The notes under the pieces: generated by a model | Database searches by the model: none | What the model was told of the DNA's origin: nothing | What the model saw: the letters and a program-made list of their open reading frames with translations, nothing else | From: Anthopleura xanthogrammica | Taxonomy: Eukaryota > Cnidaria > Anthozoa > Actiniaria > Actiniidae | Length of the DNA: 64,000 nucleotides | Assembly (NCBI GenBank): GCA_964019055.1 | Contig: OZ025207.1 | Coordinates: 12,493,590-12,557,589, forward strand | Reading direction: 5' to 3' | Part shown: positions 45,701 through 54,923 of the stretch, piece after piece | Numbering within the stretch: the stretch's first letter is position 1 | Layout: every line of letters starts with the position of its first letter | Translations under genes and position numbers: made by a program

Positions 45701-48700
45701 GATGTGTCTAGTAGAGTAGTAGAGTAGTATGGTAGACCTTGTGTTCTACAATGGTTTATGGGCCTATGATGGATGGTAAGATAACCCACAGTACTGATGG
45801 ATAGATGTGTCTAGTAGAGTAGTAGAGTAGTATGGTAGACCTTGTGTTCTACAATGGTTTATGGGCCTATGATGGGTGGTAAGATAACCCACAGTACTGA
45901 TGGATAGATGTGTCTAGTAGAGTAGTAGAGTAGTATGGTAGACCTTGTGTTCTACAATGGTTTATGGGCCTATGATGGGTGGTATAAGATAACCCACAGT
46001 ACTGATGGATAGATGTGTCTAGTAGAGTAGTAGAGTAGTATGGTAGACCTTGTGTTCTACAATGGTTTATGGGCCTATGATGGATGGTAAGATAACCCAC
46101 AGTACTGATGGATAGATGTGTCTAGTAGAGTAGTAGAGTAGTATGGTAGACCTTGTGTTCTACAATGGTTTATGGGCCTATGATGGATGGTATAAGATAA
46201 CCCACAGTACTGATGGATAGATGTGTCTAGTAGAGTAGTAGAGTGGTATGGTAGACCTTGTGTTCTACAATGGTTTATGGGCCTATGATGGGGGGTATAA
46301 GATAACCCACAGTACTGATGGATAGATGTGTCTAGTAGAGTAGTAGAGTAGTATGGTAGACCTTGTGTTCTACAATGGTTTATGGGCCTATGATGGATGG
46401 TATAAGATAACCCACAGTACTGATGGATAGATGTGTCTAGTAGAGTAGTAGAGTGGTATGGTAGACCTTGTGTTCTACAATGGTTTATGGGCCTATGATG
46501 GGTGGTATAAGATAACCCACAGTACTGGTGGATAGATGTGTGTATTGTTTGTACGTGTATATATGTGGTAGAGTGGTAGATATTATCCCTGATATAATTG
46601 TTTATATTTTAGGAATAATCTGAACTATGTTACGGAGGAAATGAAGAATCCTTACAGGTATGGAGCTAGGGTTTTATTTCATGTAATCTCACTACCTGCC
46701 ACGCTACATATGCTTCCCACAAAACTGAACAAAACAGCTGAGATCATCTTTTAGAAACACAACGCGCCATCGTGTCCTTGAACCTTTTTTTGAAATAGCT
46801 GTTTATCCATACCGTGCGTTTTCCAGAGTTATACAAAATTCGCAAACTGAGCCAGCTTGCAAATGTCTCCGCGTCACACCCAACGAGGACAGACGTTTCG
46901 CAAAGATTTCAAAAGTTTTTCATTTGGGTTTGAATGTGTTGGTCGTTGTCATGTTTTAGGGATCTACCAAGATCAATTTTGGTTGGGATTCCTCTGGTGA
47001 CCGTTTGCTATGTTCTTGTTAATATCTCGTACTTGACTGTATTAACACCACACGAGGTGAAGACGTCAGGAGCTGTAGCTGTGGTGAGTAATGAGGTCCA
47101 CTAGCATCATCCTCATCACCATCATCATCACCACCATGAGTAATGAGGGTCAACTTCATCATCATCATCATCATCATCCTCATCATTATAATCATCATCA
47201 CCATGAGTAATGAGGGTCAACATTATCATCCTCATCCTCATCATCATTATAATCATCATCATCACCATCATCGTCACCATCATTATCGCCACCATCATTA
47301 TCGCCACCAGTATTACCAGGTTTGACGCTTTTACGTATTTTTCCTCCCAGACTCTAGCAGACAGGATGTACGGTGTAATGGCTTGGACCATCCCTATATT
47401 TGTTGCCTGCTCCACGTTTGGTGCTGCTAATGGATCCGCTTTCTCGGGAGGAAGGTACATATCTTGACTATTTGTATATAGAGCGCAAGGTATGCTTCTC
47501 CACAGATTTGAGAACTTTTACTGGAGGTATGACCCTCCTAGCGCTAGATGGATCAAAAAGACCGACCTTTAACTGAATCAGTGGAGGGACCTCTCTGGGT
47601 TTCAGAAGACCCTTTGTCTCTTGAGGAAAGACCCTGCCAGACCATTAGACCATTAGGCCGGGAGCTTGCTGTATATTCTGTTAGAGTCACCTTTGCATAG
47701 TGATATGGAGCCACCTTAAAACATTTGATTGAATTCTTTGTAGGCTGGTATATGTTGCAGCACGTGAAGGGCATCTACCAGAGTTTCTAGCCATGGTTCA
47801 TACCAAGCGTCACACTCCCCTACCCGCCATGATGTTCAATGTAAGTTCATTTCTGCCCGAGTAGTGACAACCTTGCACTTTCAATAGAGCTAATTCGTCT
47901 TGGTGAAATGTTTACCCATGTCAAACCACTTGTCATTCACAAAAGTATCTTATCTTTTTTTTAACGGTTGCGCATGAGAAGACACTAGGCAATTACACGT
48001 GGTCTGAAATGGTTAAACATCGCACCTGAACGAATTGGGTCAGCTAGCTCACGCATCAAATTGATATGCGGCATGTTGGGTTTTGCGGAGGGAGGAAAAC
48101 CGGAGAACCCGAAGAGAAACCCTCGAATCAAGAGAAAGACCTAACAAACTCTGCTCACATGAGATGTCGAGTTCAGGAATCGAGCCCGAGACCCCAGAGG
48201 CGATAGGCGAGTGCACTACAGCTACGCCACCCTTGATTCCTTCATTTAGTACACGTTTGCAAAAGCTAGGGGCGGGGAATGAGCGCGAACCGACAAGACG
48301 GTATTGAGTTGTATTTCTTTCGTCCCTTTCAGAGTATTATTGCGTGGATTATGTTGATTCCCGATTCAAGCAGTTTTGAAACCCTCATCAACTACTTTAG
48401 CTTTGCTGCTTGGGTGTTCTACGGTTCTACCATCGCTGCGTTGCTATGGCTACGTTACAAGAAGCCAGGCTTAGAGCGACCCTACAAGGTTTGATTGTCA
48501 CTTTCTTGTGATTCTGATAAAGTCAGTTTCGACACCTATTCATGGTTTACCCTCCCCTTAGTAACAGTTGCTATGTCCCACAAGCTCATCTAATTAGCTA
48601 AAATATCTCAAAATTTATAACTCTGATTCGGCGAAAATTTGATTATAAATTGTTTCAAGTGTTTACTGTCCTGTGAAAACGATAAAGAAAAATTGCCTCG

Positions 48701-49595
48701 TATTTCTTGTAGTACTCTTTAAAACAGATACTGTGTAGTTGTTTGTGGGACAAGATTTTAATTTCACTGGGAAAACTGCTGTAACAGTGATTGCTTCGCT
48801 ATTCTCTGGGGGGGAAACCGTGAATTTTCTCTATCTTCTAATACCAACGACAATGTTATCATTTTATGTTGACGAGGTGTTGTTTCAAACTCCTGTTTCA
48901 GGTTCCTCTTGTCGTTCCCATAGTGGTTCTTCTAGCCTCTATTTATCTAGTCGTCGCACCATTCTACGAAGCTCCGCTGGAATCATTTTACTGTCTACTA
49001 TTTATCCTGTCAGGAATTCCCTTTTATCTCGCTTTTGTTTACTTCAAATGTGTTCCTAAGTGGTTTTTGAATGGAGTTGGTAAGTAGTCGGCTTAAAAAA
49101 TAACTTGGATTTTGTCTCATTTTTCATTTTAGCTTTTTAATTTTTGGGGTGTATCGGTATGACTTTATTGAAATTGGCGGGAAAATATGATGCGCACGCG
49201 CGACGTGCTATGAGCAAAAGGGCGGGAATTCCTAAAGGCGCGATTACATGGTGCAATTTTCTCTGCAACTCGTCCCACACGGCGTTGCGACGCAAGTTGC
49301 AACAATCGTTGCGAAAAGTACAATTCGTTTCTACCTTTGGCAACGATTTTGTTTGCGTTGCACCACGCAAACCCTCTTGCAACTTGTGTCTCAACGCCGT
49401 TGCGAGACAAGTTCGGCAGAGAAAATTGCTCCATGTAATCGCGCCTGAAGGCAATAGTCAGTCAGGGCAATAGTCAAGAATGATCTATGAGATATATATT
49501 TTTTTTCCTTGTTCACAGCTGCAGCGACGTACAAACTTCAGTTGCTCTGTGATGTCGCTCTACCAGAGAGTGAAGAACAAGTAGTTGGCACCTAA
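42717..49595 (+). CDS. SLC7 locus shared exons (TM4-TM12 and C-terminus)
   Basis: Nine shared exons: 42717-42842, 43600-43699, 46613-46657, 46960-47083, 47351-47454, 47744-47840, 48333-48488, 48902-49079, 49519-49595 (TAA). Lengths are 126, 100, 45, 124, 104, 97, 156, 178 and 77, all GT-AG. They encode TM4-TM5 ([13 protein letters not shown]), TM6 with [19 protein letters not shown] (the family signature), TM7, TM8, the TM8-TM9 loop with [19 protein letters not shown]9-TM10 ([18 protein letters not shown]), TM11-TM12 and a short tail ending EEQVVGT. The first base set (CA) completes a phase-1 codon as Ala after any V exon. The family works as a 12-TM exchanger paired with an SLC3 glycoprotein at the plasma membrane. 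Which branch of the family (LAT, y+LAT or b0,+) cannot be fixed here. Confidence 0.94.
43257..43415. repeat. Fold-back element, CCATTTCAGAC family, copy 3
   Basis: Left end TTCCCATTTCAGACCACGTG and right end CGTGGTCTGAAATGGGAAAA are near-perfect inverted copies. It is the best-preserved member and lies in the intron between shared exons 1 and 2. Confidence 0.82.
43700..46540. repeat. 103-105 bp minisatellite derived from an exon-intron junction (~27 copies)
   Basis: Starting exactly at the donor of shared exon 2, a unit of 103 or 105 bases repeats about 27 times. Each unit comprises intron sequence (GTAAGATAACCCACAGTACT ... AGTAGAGTAG) followed by a copy of the last ~49 bases of the exon (TTCTACAATGGTTTATGGGC, then CTATGATGGATG) and again the 5' splice site. 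Copies carry GATG|GTAAGA (short) or GATG|GTATAAGA (long) junctions. All copies share several fixed differences from the true exon (for example GTAGACC for GTAGGCT). Reverse-strand open frames here are artefacts. Confidence 0.96.
47101..47318. repeat. (CAT/ATC)n trinucleotide microsatellite
   Basis: Imperfect CAT/CCT/CAC repeats with a reiterated CACCATGAGTAATGAGGGTC block, in the intron between shared exons 4 and 5, ending about 30 bases before the acceptor. Confidence 0.9.
47907..48020. repeat. Fold-back element, CCATTTCAGAC family, copy 4
   Basis: Diverged ends AATGTTTACCCATGTCAAAC and GTCTGAAATGGTTAAACAT, with the GTTGCGCATGAGAAGACAC core typical of the family. Confidence 0.65.
48073..48236 (-). 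repeat. SINE family B copy
   Basis: GGAGGGAGGAAAACCGGAGA body and, on minus, a tRNA-like head with B box GGTCTCGGGCTCGATTCC. About 100 bases before shared exon 7. Confidence 0.72.
49236..49446. repeat. Near-perfect 211-bp palindrome
   Basis: Left arm begins AGGCGCGATTACATGG and right arm ends CCATGTAATCGCGCCT. Inner arms (AACTCGTCCCACACGGCGTT; AACGCCGTTGCGAGACAAGTT) pair along most of the length. In the last intron of the plus-strand SLC7 gene. MITE-like. Confidence 0.82.
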
Positions 49596-50752
49596 AATTC
49601 TCGCCGAGTTCATCAGCAGCGAAAGTCTTCGCGAATTTGTTTGGTATCAATAATTTAAATATCGTATTTTTATGATAATTATTTTTAGCTAATCTAGCGA
49701 GTATTTGAATGCAAAAATTTGTGTGTTGGAGTCGGCCACGTTCGATATTTCACGGTGCTTTTCACTAACAGCACGCGCGTAATCGTACAATTTACCGTCG
49801 CGACAAAAAATAGCATTTTGATTGACGTCAACTAACGGCGTGGTGCCTATGTGATGTCATTGAAACGTTTTGATCGACGTCCACCAAAACTTACTTTGTT
49901 GTGACAAGAGACCATGATCTTTTAGTCGAGACGATTGCGATTCCGCGCGACTTTGAGAAGCATGATTGTAAAATTGATGCATCGAAAACGCTTGGCCTGT
50001 TGAAGGAACTGCTATGTCGCAGAGTTTTTGAGTGTTGTCAGGATATATGGCATCGAGAAAGAGCCGATAGATTCAGGGCTACATCGCTTAAAATACAAAG
50101 CATTCTGAACGTAGTTCGAAGTAAATGCGAGGTCATTTGCGGTTTCTTAGTCAAGCATTTTGATTGGATTAGATCTAGTGAATTGTACCAAATACTTTGT
50201 TAAATTCAACCAAAATGGTGGCCGTGATAACCTAACCGGCAATGGAAGTGTGTATCGACAACGTAACACACGTGTTCATTTGATCACGTGTTCAAAATGT
50301 TAAAAAAAGGACAAAAAAAATTGAATTGACAACAGCCTAGTTCAAGTTCTTGATAGGCTGGATAGAATTTCGAAGTATTTATTACATGACGATATTATAC
50401 GGCTGCGTGCAAATGCAAATTTTATCACTCGTGCGAATACGTTTGACAAAGGAATGCACCACATGACTTCCAATTTTATTTACCAACGGTGGTAATATTT
50501 GAATGGCAAAGCAGTCGCGTGATATCTTGTTTGATATACACCTATTTTAAAATGGTGGTCAGAGCAAAACGACACAGGATGAGAAACAAACCAGTGCATC
50601 ATGGATGTCGAATTTTTATTAATATTTTGGCAATATACTAGACTGAATCAGTTCACAAATATTAAACTTTGAATCCCTCCTCCTATGCAGGGGTGTATTC
50701 AGGATTCTTACGATAGGAGACCTTTCTCTGCTCTCCCAAAACTCATGCACGT

Positions 50753-50838
50753 TATAGACCCCTTGCAGCAATTCGAAATGCAGCTCGATTTTGAGGACAA
50801 AAAAAAATTGGTTTGACGTCACGTTCAAGGGGTCTATT
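50753..50838. repeat. Fold-back element, GGAGGACAAAA family, copy 3
   Basis: ATAGACCCCTTGCAGC at the left and CAAGGGGTCTATTA at the right are inverted repeats around TGCAGCTCGATTTTGAGGAC. Confidence 0.75.
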
Positions 50839-51971
50839 AATGAACTGCCAATGGGATGGAATGTCACAGGTTACGCCTCTTGTGTGATGTTGGTAGAGTA
50901 TTTATCATCCATGATGTATCAGGTCCGAGTTCTCATCTTCTGATCTTTTTTCAAATAACCATATAATGATGGATGAAACATCGTTTCTTGTAAAATCCTA
51001 CAAAACATTTTCTTACAAGATTAAATTTTTTTTTTAAATTGAAAAGCGATCTTTCATCCATGATATGTAGAATCAATATATTTATCGGACTCAAAGTTTA
51101 CAGGTTTTGTAAATCCAATCTGTAAAATAGAATTCAATGTATGAGAATTTTTAGCCAGTATTTTTGTCGCTATCTTTTCGATGGCCAATTTGTACTGAAT
51201 TTCTGATCCCGAGTGCAATTTTTCTCAAATAATGAATCGAAGGCAATGATTTTACCCGTAATGCATTGCAGTCAGATATCCCATAATATTATTTGTTTCG
51301 CGCAAAGCATTGTGGTTAACTAATTTTACAATGTTTTTGAATATACCATCATTTTGTACCTATTTCTATAAATTACTATTGTGCAAATCATTAATTATTT
51401 GTAAAATTTCAATTCTATAATACTAAATTTGGTCTTTCAACTTGTGAATATCAGTCGAAAGGTTTGACAATTTTCATTTTTGAGGTTTTATTAGTACATA
51501 CGTAGTGTGGGGTAAAATCAGTATGCTCAGTATGCTCGTAGCTGCATGACTTACATCTACCCTGTATGGGACATACTGGAAATAACAATTTTCTTATGAT
51601 TGTGAACTCAAGGAATAACAATACTGACACTAATTTTGAGCATTATTGGTTCTTATCAAAGAATGTTGACTATCACGACGTGTTGTGCCGGTTCTGTTTC
51701 AGTCACACTCATATGAAAGTTATATTCTCTAGTAAAATATATTTTTGTGCAATACAAAGCAGTGTCTATTGTCTATTGGAATTAAACTTATTGTATTTGT
51801 ATGAGTGAAAGTGTTAGCAAAAATTAATGATGACATGTAAATAAATGTGTAATTTTGTTCAATTTTTCTTTACATTCAAAATACTGAAAATTATTGTCTA
51901 TTTCCAGAGTCTCTTTTGCCCACACAAATATATTGCCTGATTCAAGCAAAGAGCATATGGCATTGTTTTTC

Positions 51972-52262
51972 CAGACAGAAGTTGGATGCGCCAGTCACTT
52001 ACACACAAAGTCAGGGCATCGGGCGAACTCACCTAGTTAGAGAGAAGTCACGTGCCAATCACTTACACACAAAGTCAGGGCATCAGGCTTACGCACCTAG
52101 TTAGACAGAAGTCACATGCCCCAGTCTTACACACAAAGTCAGGGCATCAGGCTTACTCACTGATTTAGACAGAAGTCACATGCGCCAGTCACTTACACAC
52201 AAAGTCAGGGCATCAGGCTAACTCACCGAGTTAGACAGAAGTCACATGCACCAGTCACTTAC
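51972..52262. repeat. 64-66 bp tandem repeat (~4.4 copies)
   Basis: Units contain ACACACAAAGTCAGGGCATC followed by GTTAGACAGAAGTCACATGC; unit starts at 52001, 52065, 52129 and 52195. Lies between the two SLC7 genes. Confidence 0.88.
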
Positions 52263-52625
52263 AGTACATGGTTAACTAGCATGTAATGTTGCAAAAGTAG
52301 AATTGGAATCTACCTTTGCAAGGTTGTGCACAACCATTTTACCTTGTAAACACAACGCACAACAATGCTAATAATCGCACGAAAAATCGAATTAACTGTT
52401 ATAAACTTGCGCACCTGTCACTTGAGTTTCCTCTGAAAGCTTTTATTAATATCTTATATCTTATCAGCGGGAATACATATTGTTTACATCTAAACATAAT
52501 TATATTTATATAATATATATAACATCAAAAGTGATTTTCATTAACCAGTGAAACAAAGTCTATTTACAGTGTATAAACAGAATGTTAGTCAGAAAAACAT
52601 GATACAAAACATAAGTAGAGTGAAA

Positions 52626-52752
52626 CAGACCCTTGAATGTGACCTCAAAGCAGCTCAATTTGGAGGACAAAACGCCGGAAAGAACTTCAATCTCCTGAGA
52701 ATTGGAAAGGGTTGTTTTGTCCTCCAAATTGAGCTGCATTCCAAAGGGTCTA
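52626..52752. repeat. Fold-back element, GGAGGACAAAA family, copy 4
   Basis: Arms AGCAGCTCAATTTGGAGGAC and GTCCTCCAAATTGAGCTGC pair perfectly, with CAGACCCTTGAATG / CATTCCAAAGGGTCTA ends. Best-preserved member of the family. Confidence 0.8.
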
Positions 52753-53261
52753 GTGGTAAAAATACCTGTTACCTATCAACTCCGTGCCTTGTGGCACATA
52801 ACACCTCCAAGTGGTAAAAATACACTAACATCAATTTCATGGGTTTATGAAAATCACAATACGTTAAAATTACCTTGAGGAAAAAAGCTGTTTTATGTGT
52901 TTGTATATTTTAGTTTAAAACTTTAGAACTTGTCACTGATGGATTGATTGATTGAAAATCCAATATGAATCCAAAATAAAAATTTTAAAAATAATTGAAG
53001 AAACATATAGGAATTCTTAACCTGGTCAATCTCATCCTGAATTGAATGATAACTAGTTTCATACCTATGAATGATTCTTGAGTGTCACACGTGGTTGCTC
53101 AATTTCCAATCTCTTCTAGTTTATCGATGACAAGTAGTTAAATAGCCTTATGAAATAAGACAATCTTAATTCATTATAAATATACATTGAAAAAATCTTA
53201 TGAATTTTATAGCAGCATCGTGTTTCCATGACACACGCAACTGCAGACACAATACTATGTA

Positions 53262-53402
53262 CTTATTGACTGAGTGGGAGGTCCGAACGGGAAAATATTT
53301 GGCTCGAGGTCCTGAAGTACGGAACGAGCGCAGCGAGTTCCGTGCCAAGGACCTCGAGCCAAATATTTTCCCGTTCGGACCGACCTTAACTCAGTCAATA
53401 AG
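53262..53402. repeat. Long palindrome with CTTATTGACTGAGT ends
   Basis: Arms of about 60 bases, each containing GAACGGGAAAATATTTGGCT or its complement, with outer CTTATTGACTGAG / CTCAGTCAATAAG. Two further partial copies of the GTCCGAACGG phrase lie at 53500-53530. Confidence 0.82.
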
Positions 53403-53637
53403 CATTTTATCATATGACCACATATAAAAAATCGATTTCAAAGCGTTTTTAATAAATGCGAATCAAAATGCGTAGTTTTTACGTTTTTGACGGCAGCGAG
53501 TCCGAACGGCGAGTCCGAACGGGAAATTATTACACTTTTCGGAAAAGCGTACTTTGTTTGCTGACGACATTTTCCCCAAAGGTTTTTTTTAGAATCACGC
53601 GTACAGTGAAATACGGTCATATGATAAAAAGCAATAT

Positions 53638-53705
53638 TCGTTTTCTACCTTGGCATCATTGCATGCAACAAATTGCATTGTGACATGGCTCACAATGTTG
53701 CACTG
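53638..53705. repeat. Fold-back element, CGGTGCAACATT family, partial copy
   Basis: Shares CGTTTTCTACYTYGGCA, GCAACAAATTGCATTGTGACATGGCTC-like order (seen in part) and TGTTGCACTGTG with 23905-24042. The left end is missing. Confidence 0.55.
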
Positions 53706-54520
53706 TGTGTGCATAGCTTAACAAGGCATTTTTGCTTTCATCCATCAAATTTATAATGGTCAGTAAGTAAATTAATAAAACCAAGCATCTTAAAGTTGCT
53801 AAGGTTACAGAGACAGCTCTAAAGCCTTTTGAATGTATGTTAAAAGCACTAGTTTTTCTGCACTATGAAGAAGTCAAGTCAATTGAACGTTCACAGTTCT
53901 TGAAATATTTCATTGTTTTAGAAAAGGTAGTTTAAAGAAGAGAACAAAGGCCATAACAAGATGTGACACATGGCCCAGTCAACATTCCTAAAAATGGAAA
54001 AATATCTAAAATATTCTTCAAAACCTAAGCATTAAACATTTTAATGACATTAGACAAATACTTGGATGTGGTTATCTTCTAAAAATAATTATTTCTGATC
54101 ATAACATATTTTCTGTCATAACACATTTAGCTAGATTTACATCCAAAACACCGTCTTTACATCATACACCTATTTCAAAAAAAAGGTTATCGCAGCTGAA
54201 AGAATTGTCCTGAATCTTCAGCTAATTAAAACTTTGTTTGCATGTGGTATTGGCTTGTTGCTTGTGGCTGCGACAACCTTTATTGAAATAAGTGTATATA
54301 TCATTCCAACATTTCTCAAGGAGTTAAACGAGTAGCACCAAACTTTTCAGAAATTTTTGAAAGTGAAAGTATCTTGTGTTGATTGATGGTTTTACTGGTT
54401 GCATTGACATGGATAATACTCTATGACTGTAATTCTACAAGGCGCATGGAAATTCATTAAAAACCTATGTTACAGTGCGAATTGAAAAACCGTTGGCACC
54501 CAGAAATAATTTAGAAATCG

Positions 54521-54526
54521 TTTATT
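54521..54526 (-). terminator. Possible poly(A) signal for the minus-strand SLC7 gene
   Basis: AATAAA on the minus strand lies about 400 bases beyond the stop codon at 54924. A plausible 3' UTR end; not proven. Confidence 0.3.
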
Positions 54527-54923
54527 GTTTGTTGAACAATCTGAAACGACTCCTCTAACTACAAGAAGTTTATCTGACTACAAATCAGTCGACATTCTTG
54601 CAGTTAGAGAGTTGTTTCATAATGGTCAACGAACGATAAACGATTTCTGAAATATTTCTGGGTGCCCACAGTTTTTCGATTCGCGCTGTAATAACTTTGA
54701 AAACTAAATGGTGCTGTTTCATGATGAATAGAACTAAGTCGTCCATAAAATTTGCTTGGCAAAAAAGCTTAACTTTTTCTTTCACCAATTTTTGTGAATT
54801 TTTGAGACAATACCTGTTGTATACAAATTCCAGGTAAAATCTTTAACATGTAACAAAGCCATAATATAACTTTTTCTTACTTCAAAGAGGTTTCTATAAT
54901 ACTTGTAGTTGTAGTTTTCAGCT

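Larger units (their letters stand above)
49596..54923. other. Spacer between the two convergent SLC7 genes
   Basis: No coding exon is supported. It begins and ends with the 3' UTRs of two genes that meet tail-to-tail. It holds fold-back elements (50753-50838, 52626-52752, 53262-53402, 53638-53705) and a 64-66 bp tandem repeat (51972-52262). The 100-codon open frame at 49901-50203 shows no membrane segment or family motif. The stretches 50840-51970 and 53710-54920 hold nothing I can name. Confidence 0.6.

Noticed and set aside
43791..46100. Series of 77- and 112-codon minus-strand frames with repeated peptide
   Set aside because: Artefacts of the 103-105 bp minisatellite in an intron of the plus-strand gene.
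43700..46540. Possible CRISPR array (regular repeats)
   Set aside because: Units are contiguous ~104 bp copies with no unique spacers, in an animal nuclear gene intron and derived from the neighbouring exon.
48739..49059. 106-codon open frame overlapping an SLC7 exon in another frame
   Set aside because: Shadow of the real exon 48902-49079, which is read one frame over and matches family TM11-TM12.
49901..50203. 100-codon plus-strand open frame after the SLC7 locus
   Set aside because: No family motif, signal peptide or membrane segment, and no neighbouring exon; composition looks like spacer DNA.
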